Source of the DNA: an uncultured Clostridia bacterium
GTDB lineage: Bacteria; Bacillota; Clostridia; Oscillospirales; Acutalibacteraceae
Assembly: GCA_944380855.1 (NCBI GenBank)
Contig: CALWIW010000021.1
Location: 1 to 40,104, forward strand
DNA length: 40,104 nucleotides
Direction of reading: 5' to 3'
Shown: positions 23,116-31,335 of the stretch, in pieces
Layout: each line of letters begins with the position of its first letter
Position numbering within the stretch: position 1 is the first letter of the stretch
Translations under genes and position numbers: made by a program
The notes under the pieces: generated by a model
Database searches by the model: none
Told to the model about the DNA's origin: nothing
Seen by the model: only the letters and a program-made list of their open reading frames with translations

Positions 23116-24865
23116 GCACAGATTTTCAAATATGCCCCTGCGGTACAGGGTTGTTTCCTATTTTCTTTTGTTTTCACTTATAATGCTTGTGCTGTTGTGG
23201 TTTTTTCAAACGGTTTTTCTTACGGGATTTTACAAGTCTATAAAAATTGCACAGGTAGAGTCAAGTGCTAAAAACCTTATAGAAAATCTTCAGGACAAGG
23301 AAAAAACAGATTATTTTGACTCTGACAAAATTGTTGTTTTGGCGGATTATATCTCAAAGCAAAACGACATGATGGTTGGTATCTATGAGATAAACGGTTC
23401 CTTTGTCAGCAGTCTGTATATTCCCGAAAATCCTATGAATTTTGAGGAAATAACAGGCTCCGAGGCTATCCGATATAAGAATGCCGCAATCGCAAACGGA
23501 GGAACCTATCTGGAATTTTCAAAGGCAGTTCCCGATAATCATAATTACAACGAGCAGTATGATTTGGAAAAATCAAATTTGGACAAGTATATGACGGAAA
23601 ACCTTACATATACCGAGGTCTTTACAGATGTTTCAAACAATAAATATCTGATTATACTTCGCTCTGTAATAACTCCTCTTTACAGTGTTGTGGAAACGTT
23701 GAGAATACAGCTTATTATAATCTCCGCAATTTTGGTTGTGCTGAGCGTCATTCTTTCCATCGGCGTGTCGAATTTGATTATCAAACCAATACTTGTTACA
23801 AACAAAGCTGCCAAGGAGCTGGCAAAACAAAACTATGATGTAAAATTTGAAAGCGACGGGTATTTGGAGATAAGAGAACTGAACGATACCCTAAATTTTG
23901 CCGCCCGTGAGCTTACAAAGGTTGAAAAGCTCAGGCAGGACCTTATTGCAAATATTTCCCACGACCTGAGAACGCCGCTTACCATGATTACAGGCTACGG
24001 CGAGGTAATAAGGGATTTGCCGGGCGAAAACACACCTGAAAATATTCAGATTATTATTGACGAGGCGAAACGCCTTAACGAGCTTGTAACAGACCTGCTT
24101 GATATATCAAAGCTTCAGTCAGGAGCAATGCAGCTTGTAAGAACGGATTTTTCCCTTACAAAATGCATCGAAGAAATTTTCAACCGATACACCAAGCTTA
24201 TCGAGCAGAATCACTATAATATTATTTTTAACTTTAAAGAAGATGTTATAATCAACGCTGACGAGGTAAAAATAAAGCAGGTGCTTTATAACCTTATAAA
24301 TAACGCCATAAATTATGTGGGCGAGGATAAGACCGTTATTGTAAGTCAGACTGCGGACAAAAATACGGTTAAAATCGAGGTTACAGACCACGGACAGGGT
24401 ATAGAGCCTGACAAGCTTGAGTATATTTGGGACAGATATTACAAGGTTGATAAAGAGCATAAATCCTCTGTTATCGGAACAGGTTTAGGACTTTCCATAG
24501 TTAAGAATATTTTGGAGCTTCACAATGCAAGATTCGGAGTTAAGAGCCGATTGGGATTTGGAAGTACCTTTTGGTTTGAACTGCCAGTTTTATCCATAAA
24601 GAACAGGCACTACATGACACAAAAGAAAGACGCTTTGGAACTTTCCGAGGAGAATACCATTAATGCCGAGGTTGTGGACTGGGCGGAAAAGCCTCAAAAA
24701 AAGAAAGACAGTTCTAAAAAGCACAAAAAGCTTTCTTTATCTTCCCATGAAAATAAAAATGACGTGAGAACCTATGAGTATGAGGTTTCGGGAAAAAATA
24801 AAACCGTAGCTTCCGAAAATGATGAGGAAATAAAGAAAGATACAGATGATTTAAATAATAAGTAA
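23102..24865 (+). CDS. Sensor histidine kinase with long charged C-terminal tail
   Basis: The 587-residue kinase has TM1 at about 17-41, an extracytoplasmic sensor of some 160 residues, TM2 at about 203-225, HAMP, HisKA with His287 in NISHDLRTPLTMITGYGEV, and a HATPase domain with N-box NLINNAINYV, G1 DHGQGI, and G2 GTGLGLSI. The start is probably the TTG at 23102, 12 nt after GAGGGG and overlapping the regulator gene by 14 nt; an ATG at 23132 lacks a ribosome binding site. After the kinase core, about 80 mostly charged residues follow (rich in K, E, D, S, N), an unusual appendix for this family. Confidence 0.9.
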   Translation: MKQIKHRFSNMPLRYRVVSYFLLFSLIMLVLLWFFQTVFLTGFYKSIKIAQVESSAKNLIENLQDKEKTDYFDSDKIVVLADYISKQNDMMVGIYEINGSFVSSLYIPENPMNFEEITGSEAIRYKNAAIANGGTYLEFSKAVPDNHNYNEQYDLEKSNLDKYMTENLTYTEVFTDVSNNKYLIILRSVITPLYSVVETLRIQLIIISAILVVLSVILSIGVSNLIIKPILVTNKAAKELAKQNYDVKFESDGYLEIRELNDTLNFAARELTKVEKLRQDLIANISHDLRTPLTMITGYGEVIRDLPGENTPENIQIIIDEAKRLNELVTDLLDISKLQSGAMQLVRTDFSLTKCIEEIFNRYTKLIEQNHYNIIFNFKEDVIINADEVKIKQVLYNLINNAINYVGEDKTVIVSQTADKNTVKIEVTDHGQGIEPDKLEYIWDRYYKVDKEHKSSVIGTGLGLSIVKNILELHNARFGVKSRLGFGSTFWFELPVLSIKNRHYMTQKKDALELSEENTINAEVVDWAEKPQKKKDSSKKHKKLSLSSHENKNDVRTYEYEVSGKNKTVASENDEEIKKDTDDLNNK

Positions 24866-24884
24866 GAAAAAATTTTATAAAAAG

Positions 24885-24928
24885 AATTTTCCAAAGACGG
24901 GATTTTGAGTCTTTGGATTTTCTTTTTT
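24885..24928 (+). terminator. Terminator of the second two-component operon
   Basis: CCAAAGAC (24891-24898) pairs perfectly with GTCTTTGG (24909-24916), extended by AT pairs, followed by TTTTCTTTTTT. Confidence 0.85.
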
Positions 24929-25005
24929 GTAAAAGAAAACACACAAAGTAACGCGGATAAGACTTACAACATAGGATATACAGAAAAAAATTTCAGGTGT
25001 TAATA

Positions 25006-25560
25006 ATGGAAATTATTTCTTCTGTCCTTTTATGTCTGGGTCTTTCCACAGACTCCTTTTCTATGGGTATAAATTACGGTCTGCGATGTATAAAAGTTCC
25101 TTTTTCATCAAGAATAATAATAAGCCTTGTGTCTGCACTGAATATGCTTTTGGCTCTTTCTTTGGGTAAGCTTATAATGTGTTTTGTTGATCCGTATATT
25201 GCAAAGCTTGCAGGCTGTGCCATGCTTTTTTTGCTGGGTGTTTTTGTGTTATGTCAGGGTTTTTTGAAAAAATCCATATCAGGTGATTTTGACAACAACA
25301 GAAAAATTACCTGGGCAGAGGCGTTGTATGTGGGCGTTGCACTTTCCGTGGATTCCTTGGGAGCTGGAATTTGCTTTGCCGTCAGCGGAAACGGATTTTT
25401 GTTTCTGCCTGTCTGTATAGGAATATGTCAGTTTTTGTTAATACAGGCGGGAAGTTTTTTCGGTAAAAAAATAAGCTCTAAGGGGAAATTTTCAAAAAAG
25501 CTTTTGGTTTCCTTGTCGGGAGGACTAATCTGTCTGATGGCAGTTTTAAGATTTTTCTGA
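25006..25560 (+). CDS. YtaF/MntP-like membrane protein (sporulation membrane protein YtaF family)
   Basis: The 184-residue, six-helix protein belongs to the DUF204 superfamily that contains the manganese exporter MntP and the sporulation protein YtaF. Two internally related halves carry the paired motifs LSTDSFSMGINYGLR at about 16-30 and LSVDSLGAGICFAV near 122. The GLR motif after the first TM favours YtaF over MntP. The upstream GTG at 24997 is in frame, but the ATG at 25006 has AGGTG 6 nt before it. No yybP-ykoY manganese riboswitch is visible upstream. Cation specificity is not resolved. Confidence 0.8.
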   Translation: MEIISSVLLCLGLSTDSFSMGINYGLRCIKVPFSSRIIISLVSALNMLLALSLGKLIMCFVDPYIAKLAGCAMLFLLGVFVLCQGFLKKSISGDFDNNRKITWAEALYVGVALSVDSLGAGICFAVSGNGFLFLPVCIGICQFLLIQAGSFFGKKISSKGKFSKKLLVSLSGGLICLMAVLRFF

Positions 25561-25701
25561 TTTTGTCTTGCAGGGGATTTTTTGCCGCCCTCGGTCAATA
25601 CTTAAACGGAAAGCTTTCTTTAATATTGATGTGCTGTAAAAAGTAAGGTTTTTCATGTGTTTTTTTGGTTAAAAAAATTTGTGAAAAATTCCGCAAACTA
25701 C

Positions 25702-25730
25702 TTGCTTTTTTCTTGGAAAAATGGTATGAT
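25702..25730 (+). promoter_or_regulatory. Promoter of rpsT
   Basis: TTGCTT (25702-25707), a 17-bp spacer and TATGAT (25725-25730), leaving a leader of about 27 nt before the rpsT start. The rest of the 25561-25764 intergenic stretch is AT-rich without a recognisable element. Confidence 0.7.
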
Positions 25731-25764
25731 AACAACACATGACGATATTTAAGGAGGTGGGACA

Positions 25765-26025
25765 ATGCCAAACATTAAATCAGCAAAGAAGCGTGTAAAG
25801 GTTATCGCAACTAAGACAGCTCAGAATAAGGCTATCAAATCTGCTTTGAAAACAGCAGTTAAGAAGGCGTACATTGCTATTGATACTAACGCTGACAACA
25901 AGGCTGAGGCAGTTAGTCTTGCTGTTAAAAAGATTGATCAGGCTGCAGCTAAGGGTATTATGCACAAGAACACTGCTGCAAGAAGCAAGTCTTCTCTCGC
26001 AAAAAGACTTAACGCATCAGCATAA
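25765..26025 (+). CDS. rpsT: 30S ribosomal protein S20
   Basis: This 86-residue, Lys/Ala-rich protein begins [14 protein letters not shown] and contains [17 protein letters not shown] near the C-terminus, both diagnostic of S20, which binds 16S rRNA at the base of the 30S body. The ribosome binding site AAGGAGGTGGG is close to the ideal anti-16S complement. Monocistronic, with its own promoter and terminator. Confidence 0.98.
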   Translation: MPNIKSAKKRVKVIATKTAQNKAIKSALKTAVKKAYIAIDTNADNKAEAVSLAVKKIDQAAAKGIMHKNTAARSKSSLAKRLNASA

Positions 26026-26047
26026 TAGCAAATACGAAATTAACGCT

Positions 26048-26084
26048 AAAAGCAGAGCACACGCCCTGCTTTTTTTGTTTTTTT
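26048..26084 (+). terminator. Terminator of rpsT
   Basis: AAAAGCAG (26048-26055) pairs with CTGCTTTT (26067-26074 approximately) and runs into a long T tract. Confidence 0.9.
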
Positions 26085-26085
26085 A

Positions 26086-26114
26086 TTGACTTTTTACTAA
26101 AAAAAGTTTATTAT
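26086..26114 (+). promoter_or_regulatory. Promoter of the 50-residue membrane peptide gene
   Basis: TTGACT (26086-26091), a 17-bp spacer and TATTAT (26109-26114). It begins within the T tract of the rpsT terminator and leaves a leader of about 53 nt. Confidence 0.7.
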
Positions 26115-26174
26115 AGTCATAGGAACTTTAGTATCCTTTACAATTAAAAAAATCAGAAAACGGAGGGTTTATAA

Positions 26175-26327
26175 ATGAGCAAGAACGGAAAATTGGGATG
26201 GATTATCGGAGTTATCTCTGCTGTGGCAGCTATAACGGCCGCTGTAACAGCTTTCTTGATTGTAAGAGAGAAGAGAAAAAGAGACGAGGAAGAGCTTGAC
26301 CGTTATCTGGACTGCTCTATCCAATGA
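26175..26327 (+). CDS. Small membrane protein of 50 residues, unknown function
   Basis: This short frame starts at ATG 26175, 7 nt after CGGAGGG, and ends at TGA 26325-26327. The peptide has a short polar start (MSKNGKLGW), one hydrophobic helix of about 22 residues (IIGVISAVAAITAAVTAFLIV), a positively charged stop-transfer (REKRKR) and an acidic tail ending LDRYLDCSIQ. That is the pattern of a real single-pass protein with its C-terminus inside. It has its own promoter and terminator. I do not recognise a named family; its place before spoIIID may or may not matter. Confidence 0.75.
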   Translation: MSKNGKLGWIIGVISAVAAITAAVTAFLIVREKRKRDEEELDRYLDCSIQ

Positions 26328-26380
26328 TTTTTGATTCCGATTGACAAAGGCTTTTGCAAAAAAATAAACATCAAAAAGTG

Positions 26381-26418
26381 GGCTAAATCATTTCTGTATG
26401 GTTTAGCCTTTTAATTTT
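26381..26418 (+). terminator. Terminator after the small membrane protein gene
   Basis: GGCTAAATCA (26381-26390 region) pairs with TGGTTTAGCC (26399-26408), with one G-U pair, then a T-rich tract TTTTAATTTT. Confidence 0.82.
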
Positions 26419-26505
26419 ACCAAAAAATAAAAAAGAAATAAAAAAGGAAAAAACGGCATATAGATTTAGCAACGCATACTTTAACAGGATTGGAGGGTAG
26501 CTATC

Positions 26506-26778
26506 GTGAAAGGCGTTGTGGAAGAACGTGCCGTAGAGCTTGGGGAGTACATATTGGAAAACAAGGAAACTGTAAGGGCGGCAGCCAAAAAATTCGGAAT
26601 AAGCAAAAGCACCGTACACAAAGATGTAAGTCAAAGGCTTAGAAAGCTCAATCCTGCCCTTTACAGCGAAGTTAAAAAAATCTTGGATATAAATAAATCT
26701 CAAAGACACATTCGTGGCGGTCTTGCCACTAAAAATAAATATCTGCAAATTTCAATGGCAAAGAAAACCGACAGGTAA
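26506..26778 (+). CDS. spoIIID: Sporulation transcription factor SpoIIID
   Basis: The 90-residue DNA-binding protein matches SpoIIID through its helix-turn-helix (VRAAAKKFGISKSTVHKDVS) and its conserved C-terminal segment (HIRGGLATKNKYL), with basic residues that also contact DNA. It acts in the mother cell during endospore formation, repressing and activating sigma-E-dependent genes. It starts with GTG 26506, 7 nt after GGAGGG. Its presence implies that the organism sporulates or descends from a sporulating lineage. B. subtilis SpoIIID is of similar length (93 residues). Confidence 0.96.
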   Translation: MKGVVEERAVELGEYILENKETVRAAAKKFGISKSTVHKDVSQRLRKLNPALYSEVKKILDINKSQRHIRGGLATKNKYLQISMAKKTDR

Positions 26779-26830
26779 AATTTTACTGCGTATATAATAA
26801 ATAAAAAGAAATGTTTTTTTCTCCGAATTA

Positions 26831-26859
26831 TTTACAAATTTGTAATTTTATTGTATAAT
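26831..26859 (+). promoter_or_regulatory. Promoter of the M23 peptidase gene
   Basis: TTTACA (26831-26836), 17-bp spacer, TATAAT (26854-26859). The -35 is embedded in the palindrome ATTTACAAATTTGTAAT, a possible operator. Confidence 0.7.
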
Positions 26860-26941
26860 GAATTACAAATCAGTCAGGATTTTTTTATTTGTAACGCTTA
26901 AAAAGCATTTATGCCGTTAATCGGCTTTTACGGAGGAAAAA

Positions 26942-28204
26942 ATGAAGAAGTTTAAAAGAATACTTTGTTTTTTGCTGACAGCTGTCTGTGCCGCTTCTTT
27001 TTTGACATTCGGTGCGTCGGCAGTAAGCCAGGAGGAGCTTGACGAGCTTGAAGAACAGCAGTCACAGCTTGAGCAGGAGCAAAAAGAGCTTGACGAGGCT
27101 ATGGAAAAAGCAAAAAACGAAATAGAGGATAAGGAAGTTTATCTTCAGACAATACGTGACAAGATGGACTCTGTTGAAAAGGAAGTAGACACTCTGCGTA
27201 ATAAAATTCAGCTTTACGAGGAGGAAATCCAAAAGCTGAACGATGAAATAACTTCCGACGAACAGGAAATAGAAGAGGACTATGATATTTTAAGAAATCG
27301 TCTTAATGCCATTTACAAGTCCGGAAATACATCTTCTCTGGAAATAATTCTGGGAGCAAAGGACTTTAACGATTTTTTGGATAAAGCTGTAATTGTTGAG
27401 GCTGTGGGTAAATTTGATAAAAATCTTATCGACGGCTTAAACGCAGCTATTGACGAAAAAAATATTAAAATAAGCGATACCCAAACAGCGAAAGACGAGG
27501 TTGCCAAGGCTCAAAAGGAACAGGAAGAAAAGCTTGACGAGCTTGCTGTGCTTGAACAGGAAGGAAAAGCCGTTATCGAAGAGCTGAGAGCTCAGGTGGA
27601 CGGTTATGAAGAGCGTGAAGAGGCAATCGAGGCTGAAAAAGAGAAGCTGATGGAAGATATTGCAAAATGGCACGAAGAGTACGTAAAAGAACAGGAAGAG
27701 CAGGAGAAAGAAGACAATGATAATGATAATGACTCCGGAAGTTCTTCAGGCGGCTCTTCTTCAGGAGGAAACTCCAACCCCTCAACAGGTTCAGGGGACG
27801 GACCTACAGTAAGAAATTATCTTTGGCCTTCTCCTGAATGTACGGTTATAACCTCATATTGGGGCGACGGAAGAGCCCATCAGGGACTTGACCTTGCCTG
27901 CTATGGCAGTGCCTACGGAAAGAGAATTCTTGCCGCAGAATCAGGCACGGTTATAAAGGCACATACCGCTGACGAGTGGGGCTCAGGCTGGGGATATCAT
28001 ATTATGATTGACCACGGCGACGGATACGCCACTTTATATGCCCATTGCAGTCAGGTTCTTGTTAACGTGGGTGACTATGTAGAACGTGGAGAGCTTATCG
28101 GTTACATAGGAAATACAGGTAACTCTTTCGGTGCTCACCTGCATTTTGAGTGCTGGTACAACGGAGTTCGTTACGACCCTGCACCATATCTTGGAATATA
28201 TTAA
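26942..28204 (+). CDS. Secreted murein hydrolase/activator with EnvC-like coiled coil and M23 peptidase domain
   Basis: The 420-residue protein has a signal peptide (about 1-27, ending FGASA), a long coiled coil (about 30-255, dense in E, K, Q, L), a Ser/Gly/Asn linker (about 260-285) and a C-terminal LytM/M23 domain. The zinc ligands are present: HQGLD with His and Asp near 315-319, and HLHFE near 399-403, plus YAHCSQV. The domain should therefore be an active endopeptidase rather than a degenerate activator. The architecture matches Gram-positive EnvC/PcsB-like partners of FtsEX, and ftsEX lies 2.3 kb downstream. The linkage to FtsX is an inference. Confidence 0.9.
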   Translation: MKKFKRILCFLLTAVCAASFLTFGASAVSQEELDELEEQQSQLEQEQKELDEAMEKAKNEIEDKEVYLQTIRDKMDSVEKEVDTLRNKIQLYEEEIQKLNDEITSDEQEIEEDYDILRNRLNAIYKSGNTSSLEIILGAKDFNDFLDKAVIVEAVGKFDKNLIDGLNAAIDEKNIKISDTQTAKDEVAKAQKEQEEKLDELAVLEQEGKAVIEELRAQVDGYEEREEAIEAEKEKLMEDIAKWHEEYVKEQEEQEKEDNDNDNDSGSSSGGSSSGGNSNPSTGSGDGPTVRNYLWPSPECTVITSYWGDGRAHQGLDLACYGSAYGKRILAAESGTVIKAHTADEWGSGWGYHIMIDHGDGYATLYAHCSQVLVNVGDYVERGELIGYIGNTGNSFGAHLHFECWYNGVRYDPAPYLGIY

Positions 28205-28234
28205 TTTTTTAAAATAACCTGCATTAGAAAGCTT

Positions 28235-28271
28235 CACTGTCCGGTTTTTATTGCCCGGACAGTGTTTTTTT
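28235..28271 (+). terminator. Terminator of the M23 peptidase gene
   Basis: CACTGTCCGG (28235-28244) pairs perfectly with CCGGACAGTG (28255-28264) and is followed by T7. Confidence 0.93.
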
Positions 28272-28321
28272 ATCTTAAAAGGGTTATTTTTTCATTAATA
28301 CTGTTTTTTTATTTTTATTCA

Positions 28322-28330
28322 TGATATAAT
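28322..28330 (+). promoter_or_regulatory. Extended -10 promoter of the HtrA protease gene
   Basis: TGATATAAT provides a perfect -10 with the TGn extension; the -35 region is only T-rich. It is 40 nt upstream of the start codon. Confidence 0.5.
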
Positions 28331-28369
28331 ACTACATATTTATATTGAGGGAGAGAAGGTGGTTAAAAA

Positions 28370-29923
28370 ATGGAAAATTTTTTTGACGGCAGAGAAAATA
28401 ATGACGGTGCTGAAAATTTACAGCCTCAGAAATTTAAAATGGCGGATAATCCCTATCAGGATTTTTTACACAGAAAATCCGCTGAATACGGAAAGGATTT
28501 TACATTTGTACCGCCGAAAAAGGAAGAGTATATCAGAGATAACGGTCAGCAAAGACAGGTGAATTTTCCCCAAACTGACAGCCGTTACAGACAAAACGCT
28601 TTTCAACAAAATCAAAATTATGTATATCCCAATCCATACGGAAACGGATACCCCGGAAATTTCGGAGCAAATATGTATTCTCAGGGTTTTAATATACCCG
28701 GTGAATATCGAAATATGATGCCCCAGCCTATGGCAGGAATAAAGACAAAGAAAAAAGTAAATATTGGCTTGATTATTTTTCTTATAATAACTGGTATAGT
28801 ATTTTGTTTTATGGTGGGCGTATTTGCATATTTACTGTCCGTTGATATGGAAAGGTCTTTTCCGCAAATATCTGTTCCGGAAACGGAGGAAACATCTGAC
28901 GAATATAAAAAATATCTCCGTGACGATGTTTTAATCGAGCTTGTGCCACAGAGCGTAAGTCCGGACGCATCGGCAGAAAAGGCATATGAGAAAATACAGC
29001 CGTCAACTATTCTTATAATAAGCACATTAAGCGATTGGGAAGACCCGGCAGGAGAATTCTCCCAGGGAACAGGAGTAATAGTTCACAGCGACGGATATGC
29101 GGTAACAAACAGCCATGTTGTGGACGATACCAGAAACAGCAAGATTAAAGTTATGGACTATCGGGGCAATATGTGGGACGCCGTTGTGGTTGGCTGTGAT
29201 AAGGAAACGGATATTGCCGTAATAAAAATAGACGGGGAAAACTTTATGCCTGCGGAATTTGCCGAAACGGAAAATCTTAAAGTTGGTCAGGAGATTGTGG
29301 CGTTGGGAAATCCCGACGGAATTTATTATCGCAACAGCTTGTCAAAGGGTATAGTTTCAGCGGTTGGCAGAAAGGTTGACAGCGAAGTAAGCTATATCCA
29401 AATGGACGCAGCAATCAATCCGGGAAACAGCGGGGGTCCTCTTTGCAATATGGAAGGACAGATTATAGGAATAAATACCTCAAAGCTGGTAAAACCCAAC
29501 TACGACGGCATTGCTTTTGCTATTCCCTCGGATACTGTTTGCGAAATTGCCAACGACCTGATAAAATACGGTGAAGTACAGGAGAAAGTAACGCTGGGAA
29601 TATATGGATACAGAATAACCGAAAACGAAAGTGCTGAAACAGGCGAACCTATCGGAGTTTGTATAGAAGAAATTATGCATGGCGGTTCTGTTGAAAAAAG
29701 CGAGCTTGCAGAGGGGGATATTATTGTTTCCCTTGACGGAGAACCCGTGGACAGCGTAGAGGATATAAAGAGAATTCTTTACGGAAAAAAAGAGGGCGAT
29801 GTGCTGACGGTAGAGTATATGCGTTTTGATGAAACCTCTGAAGAAGTCTGGGTAAAGAAAACGGCGGAAGTTACGCTTTTTTATCAGGAAGAAGCCTTGT
29901 ATATAAATCAGTATAATCAATAA
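28370..29923 (+). CDS. HtrA/DegP-type membrane-anchored serine protease with PDZ domain
   Basis: The 517-residue protein has a long cytoplasmic N-terminus (about 1-128, Asn/Gln/Tyr/Pro rich), one transmembrane helix (about 131-157) and an extracytoplasmic trypsin-like domain with the triad His249 (TNSHVVDD), Asp281 (TDIAVIKI) and Ser354 (NPGNSGGPL). A PDZ domain follows at about 415-500. It should degrade or refold misfolded envelope proteins, as B. subtilis HtrA/HtrB do. The 128-residue disordered cytoplasmic tail is longer than usual. ATG 28370 follows AGAAGGTGG. Single gene; no two-component system adjoins it. Confidence 0.93.
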   Translation: MENFFDGRENNDGAENLQPQKFKMADNPYQDFLHRKSAEYGKDFTFVPPKKEEYIRDNGQQRQVNFPQTDSRYRQNAFQQNQNYVYPNPYGNGYPGNFGANMYSQGFNIPGEYRNMMPQPMAGIKTKKKVNIGLIIFLIITGIVFCFMVGVFAYLLSVDMERSFPQISVPETEETSDEYKKYLRDDVLIELVPQSVSPDASAEKAYEKIQPSTILIISTLSDWEDPAGEFSQGTGVIVHSDGYAVTNSHVVDDTRNSKIKVMDYRGNMWDAVVVGCDKETDIAVIKIDGENFMPAEFAETENLKVGQEIVALGNPDGIYYRNSLSKGIVSAVGRKVDSEVSYIQMDAAINPGNSGGPLCNMEGQIIGINTSKLVKPNYDGIAFAIPSDTVCEIANDLIKYGEVQEKVTLGIYGYRITENESAETGEPIGVCIEEIMHGGSVEKSELAEGDIIVSLDGEPVDSVEDIKRILYGKKEGDVLTVEYMRFDETSEEVWVKKTAEVTLFYQEEALYINQYNQ

Positions 29924-29943
29924 AAAGTTTTTTGAAAAAATGT

Positions 29944-29972
29944 TTGCATTTTATTTTTAATTATGATATAAT
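29944..29972 (+). promoter_or_regulatory. Promoter of the tRNA operon
   Basis: TTGCAT (29944-29949), 17-bp spacer, TATAAT (29967-29972) with a TGA extension. It lies 40 nt before tRNA-Asp. Confidence 0.75.
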
Positions 29973-30011
29973 ACAATACGGTCAATGACTTATGGTTGTT
30001 GCCGTAAAAAT

Positions 30012-30088
30012 GGCCCGGTAGTTCAGTTGGTTAGAACGCTAGCCTGTCACGCTAGAGGTCGACGGTTCGAGCCCGTTCCGGGTCGCCA
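30012..30088 (+). tRNA. tRNA-Asp (anticodon GTC)
   Basis: The cloverleaf is complete: acceptor GGCCCGG pairs with CCGGGTC, the anticodon stem CTAGC/GCTAG holds loop CTGTCAC with anticodon GTC, the T loop contains GGTTCGAGCC, the discriminator is G, and CCA is encoded (30086-30088). It is co-transcribed with tRNA-Thr 6 nt downstream. Confidence 0.97.
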
Positions 30089-30094
30089 TTTTTT

Positions 30095-30170
<76 letters not shown>

Positions 30171-30174
30171 AAAT

Positions 30175-30203
30175 CCATCGACAGTATTGTCGGTGGTTTT
30201 TTT
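30175..30203 (+). terminator. Terminator of the tRNA operon
   Basis: CCATCGACA (30175-30183) pairs with TGTCGGTGG (30188-30196), with one G-U pair, followed by T7. The stretch 30204-30385 beyond it is very AT-rich and I see nothing in it. Confidence 0.9.
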
Positions 30204-30391
30204 GTTTTAGAAAAGCTTTATGAATATTTTTCAATTAATGTTGTATTTATATTGTTGTTTACAACAAATACTGTTATTTTAATATCTTTAAATAGTCTTA
30301 GGGTTTATTTTTATTACTTTAAATTTCTGCAAAATATATATAACCGGTTAAGGAAAGCTGATTTTAAAAAACAGGTAATATTTTGTTGAGG

Positions 30392-30420
30392 TTGACAATT
30401 ATGACAAAATGGTATATATT
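30392..30420 (+). promoter_or_regulatory. Promoter of ftsEX
   Basis: Perfect TTGACA (30392-30397), 17-bp spacer, TATATT (30415-30420). The leader to ftsE is about 90 nt and holds a 29-codon frame that I do not accept as a gene. Confidence 0.7.
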
Positions 30421-30514
30421 TAAGCATAAAGGTTACAACATTGAAATAAATGATGTGATTTTCGACAAAATATACCGCTTCCCACAGTGAAGCAGATAAA
30501 AGGAAGATGTGCAA

Positions 30515-31315
30515 ATGATAGAGTTCATTGGTGTATCCAAAGCCTTCCCGGAGGGAAACCACGCCGTAGAAAATATAAATCTTAAAATTGAAGACGGAGA
30601 GTTTGTATTTATTGTGGGCCCCTCAGGTGCCGGAAAAAGCACAATGCTTAAGCTTATAATGCGTGAAGAGGTTCCAAGCTCGGGCAAGGTTATTGTAAAC
30701 GGAAGAGATTTGACAAAAATGAAAAGACGTCAGGTTCCCTATTTGAGAAGAACCATGGGAATTGTTTTTCAGGACTTCAGACTCATTGATAAAATGACGG
30801 TTTTTGAAAACGTAGCTTTTGCCATGAGAGTAATCGGTGCAAAGCAAAGTGAAATTAAGAAAAGAGTTATGGCTGTGCTGGATCTTGTAGGCCTTGAAGA
30901 AATGGCGTCACGCCACCCCAGCGAGCTTTCAGGCGGTGAACAGCAGAGAGTAAGTCTTGCCAGAGCTTTGGTAAACAAGCCGTCGCTTATTATTGCCGAC
31001 GAGCCTACGGGAAATATCGACCCGAAACGCTCTTATGAAATTATGAAAATTTTGAAAGAGATAAATAAGATGGGAACTACTGTGCTGGTTGTTACCCATG
31101 AGCATACCTTGGTAAATCAGATACCGGGACGTGTAATAGTGCTTAAAGACGGAGAAATTGTAAAAGATACGGCTCAAGAATATTACGCACAAAGGGAAAA
31201 GGAAGAAAGAAAATCCCAAGCCGAAATCAGCCGTTTTGAGGAGTCTGCCGATACACAGCAGGAAAATATCGGAGCTGATGAGGAAATAAACGGTTCAGAA
31301 GAAAATGAAAACTGA
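30515..31315 (+). CDS. ftsE: Cell division ATP-binding protein FtsE
   Basis: The 266-residue ATPase begins MIEFIGVSKAFPEGN and has Walker A GPSGAGKST, signature LSGGEQQRVSLARAL, Walker B LIIADEPT and switch His in VTHEH. GTVLVVTHE and the following FtsX gene identify FtsE. It transmits ATP hydrolysis through FtsX to peptidoglycan hydrolases outside. I start at ATG 30515, with AAGGAAG 8 nt upstream, not at the in-frame GTG 30509. Compared with typical FtsE (about 225-230 residues) it carries an extra acidic, Gln/Glu-rich tail of about 40 residues. Confidence 0.94.
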   Translation: MIEFIGVSKAFPEGNHAVENINLKIEDGEFVFIVGPSGAGKSTMLKLIMREEVPSSGKVIVNGRDLTKMKRRQVPYLRRTMGIVFQDFRLIDKMTVFENVAFAMRVIGAKQSEIKKRVMAVLDLVGLEEMASRHPSELSGGEQQRVSLARALVNKPSLIIADEPTGNIDPKRSYEIMKILKEINKMGTTVLVVTHEHTLVNQIPGRVIVLKDGEIVKDTAQEYYAQREKEERKSQAEISRFEESADTQQENIGADEEINGSEENEN

Positions 31316-31335
31316 GATGAAATGCAGGTGAGTCT

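Noticed and set aside
24929-25005. yybP-ykoY manganese riboswitch before the YtaF/MntP-like gene
   Set aside because: Too short a leader and no paired conserved loops; nothing resembling the motif.
26175-26327. A possible frameshift in the A-run of the small membrane protein gene
   Set aside because: On careful recounting the 51 codons are in one frame to TGA 26325-26327; no frameshift exists.
30401-30490. 29-codon frame (MTKWYIFKHKGYNIEIND start) in the ftsE leader
   Set aside because: It has a distant GAGG but overlaps the -10 of the best promoter, so its start would lie upstream of or at the transcription start. No recognisable product.
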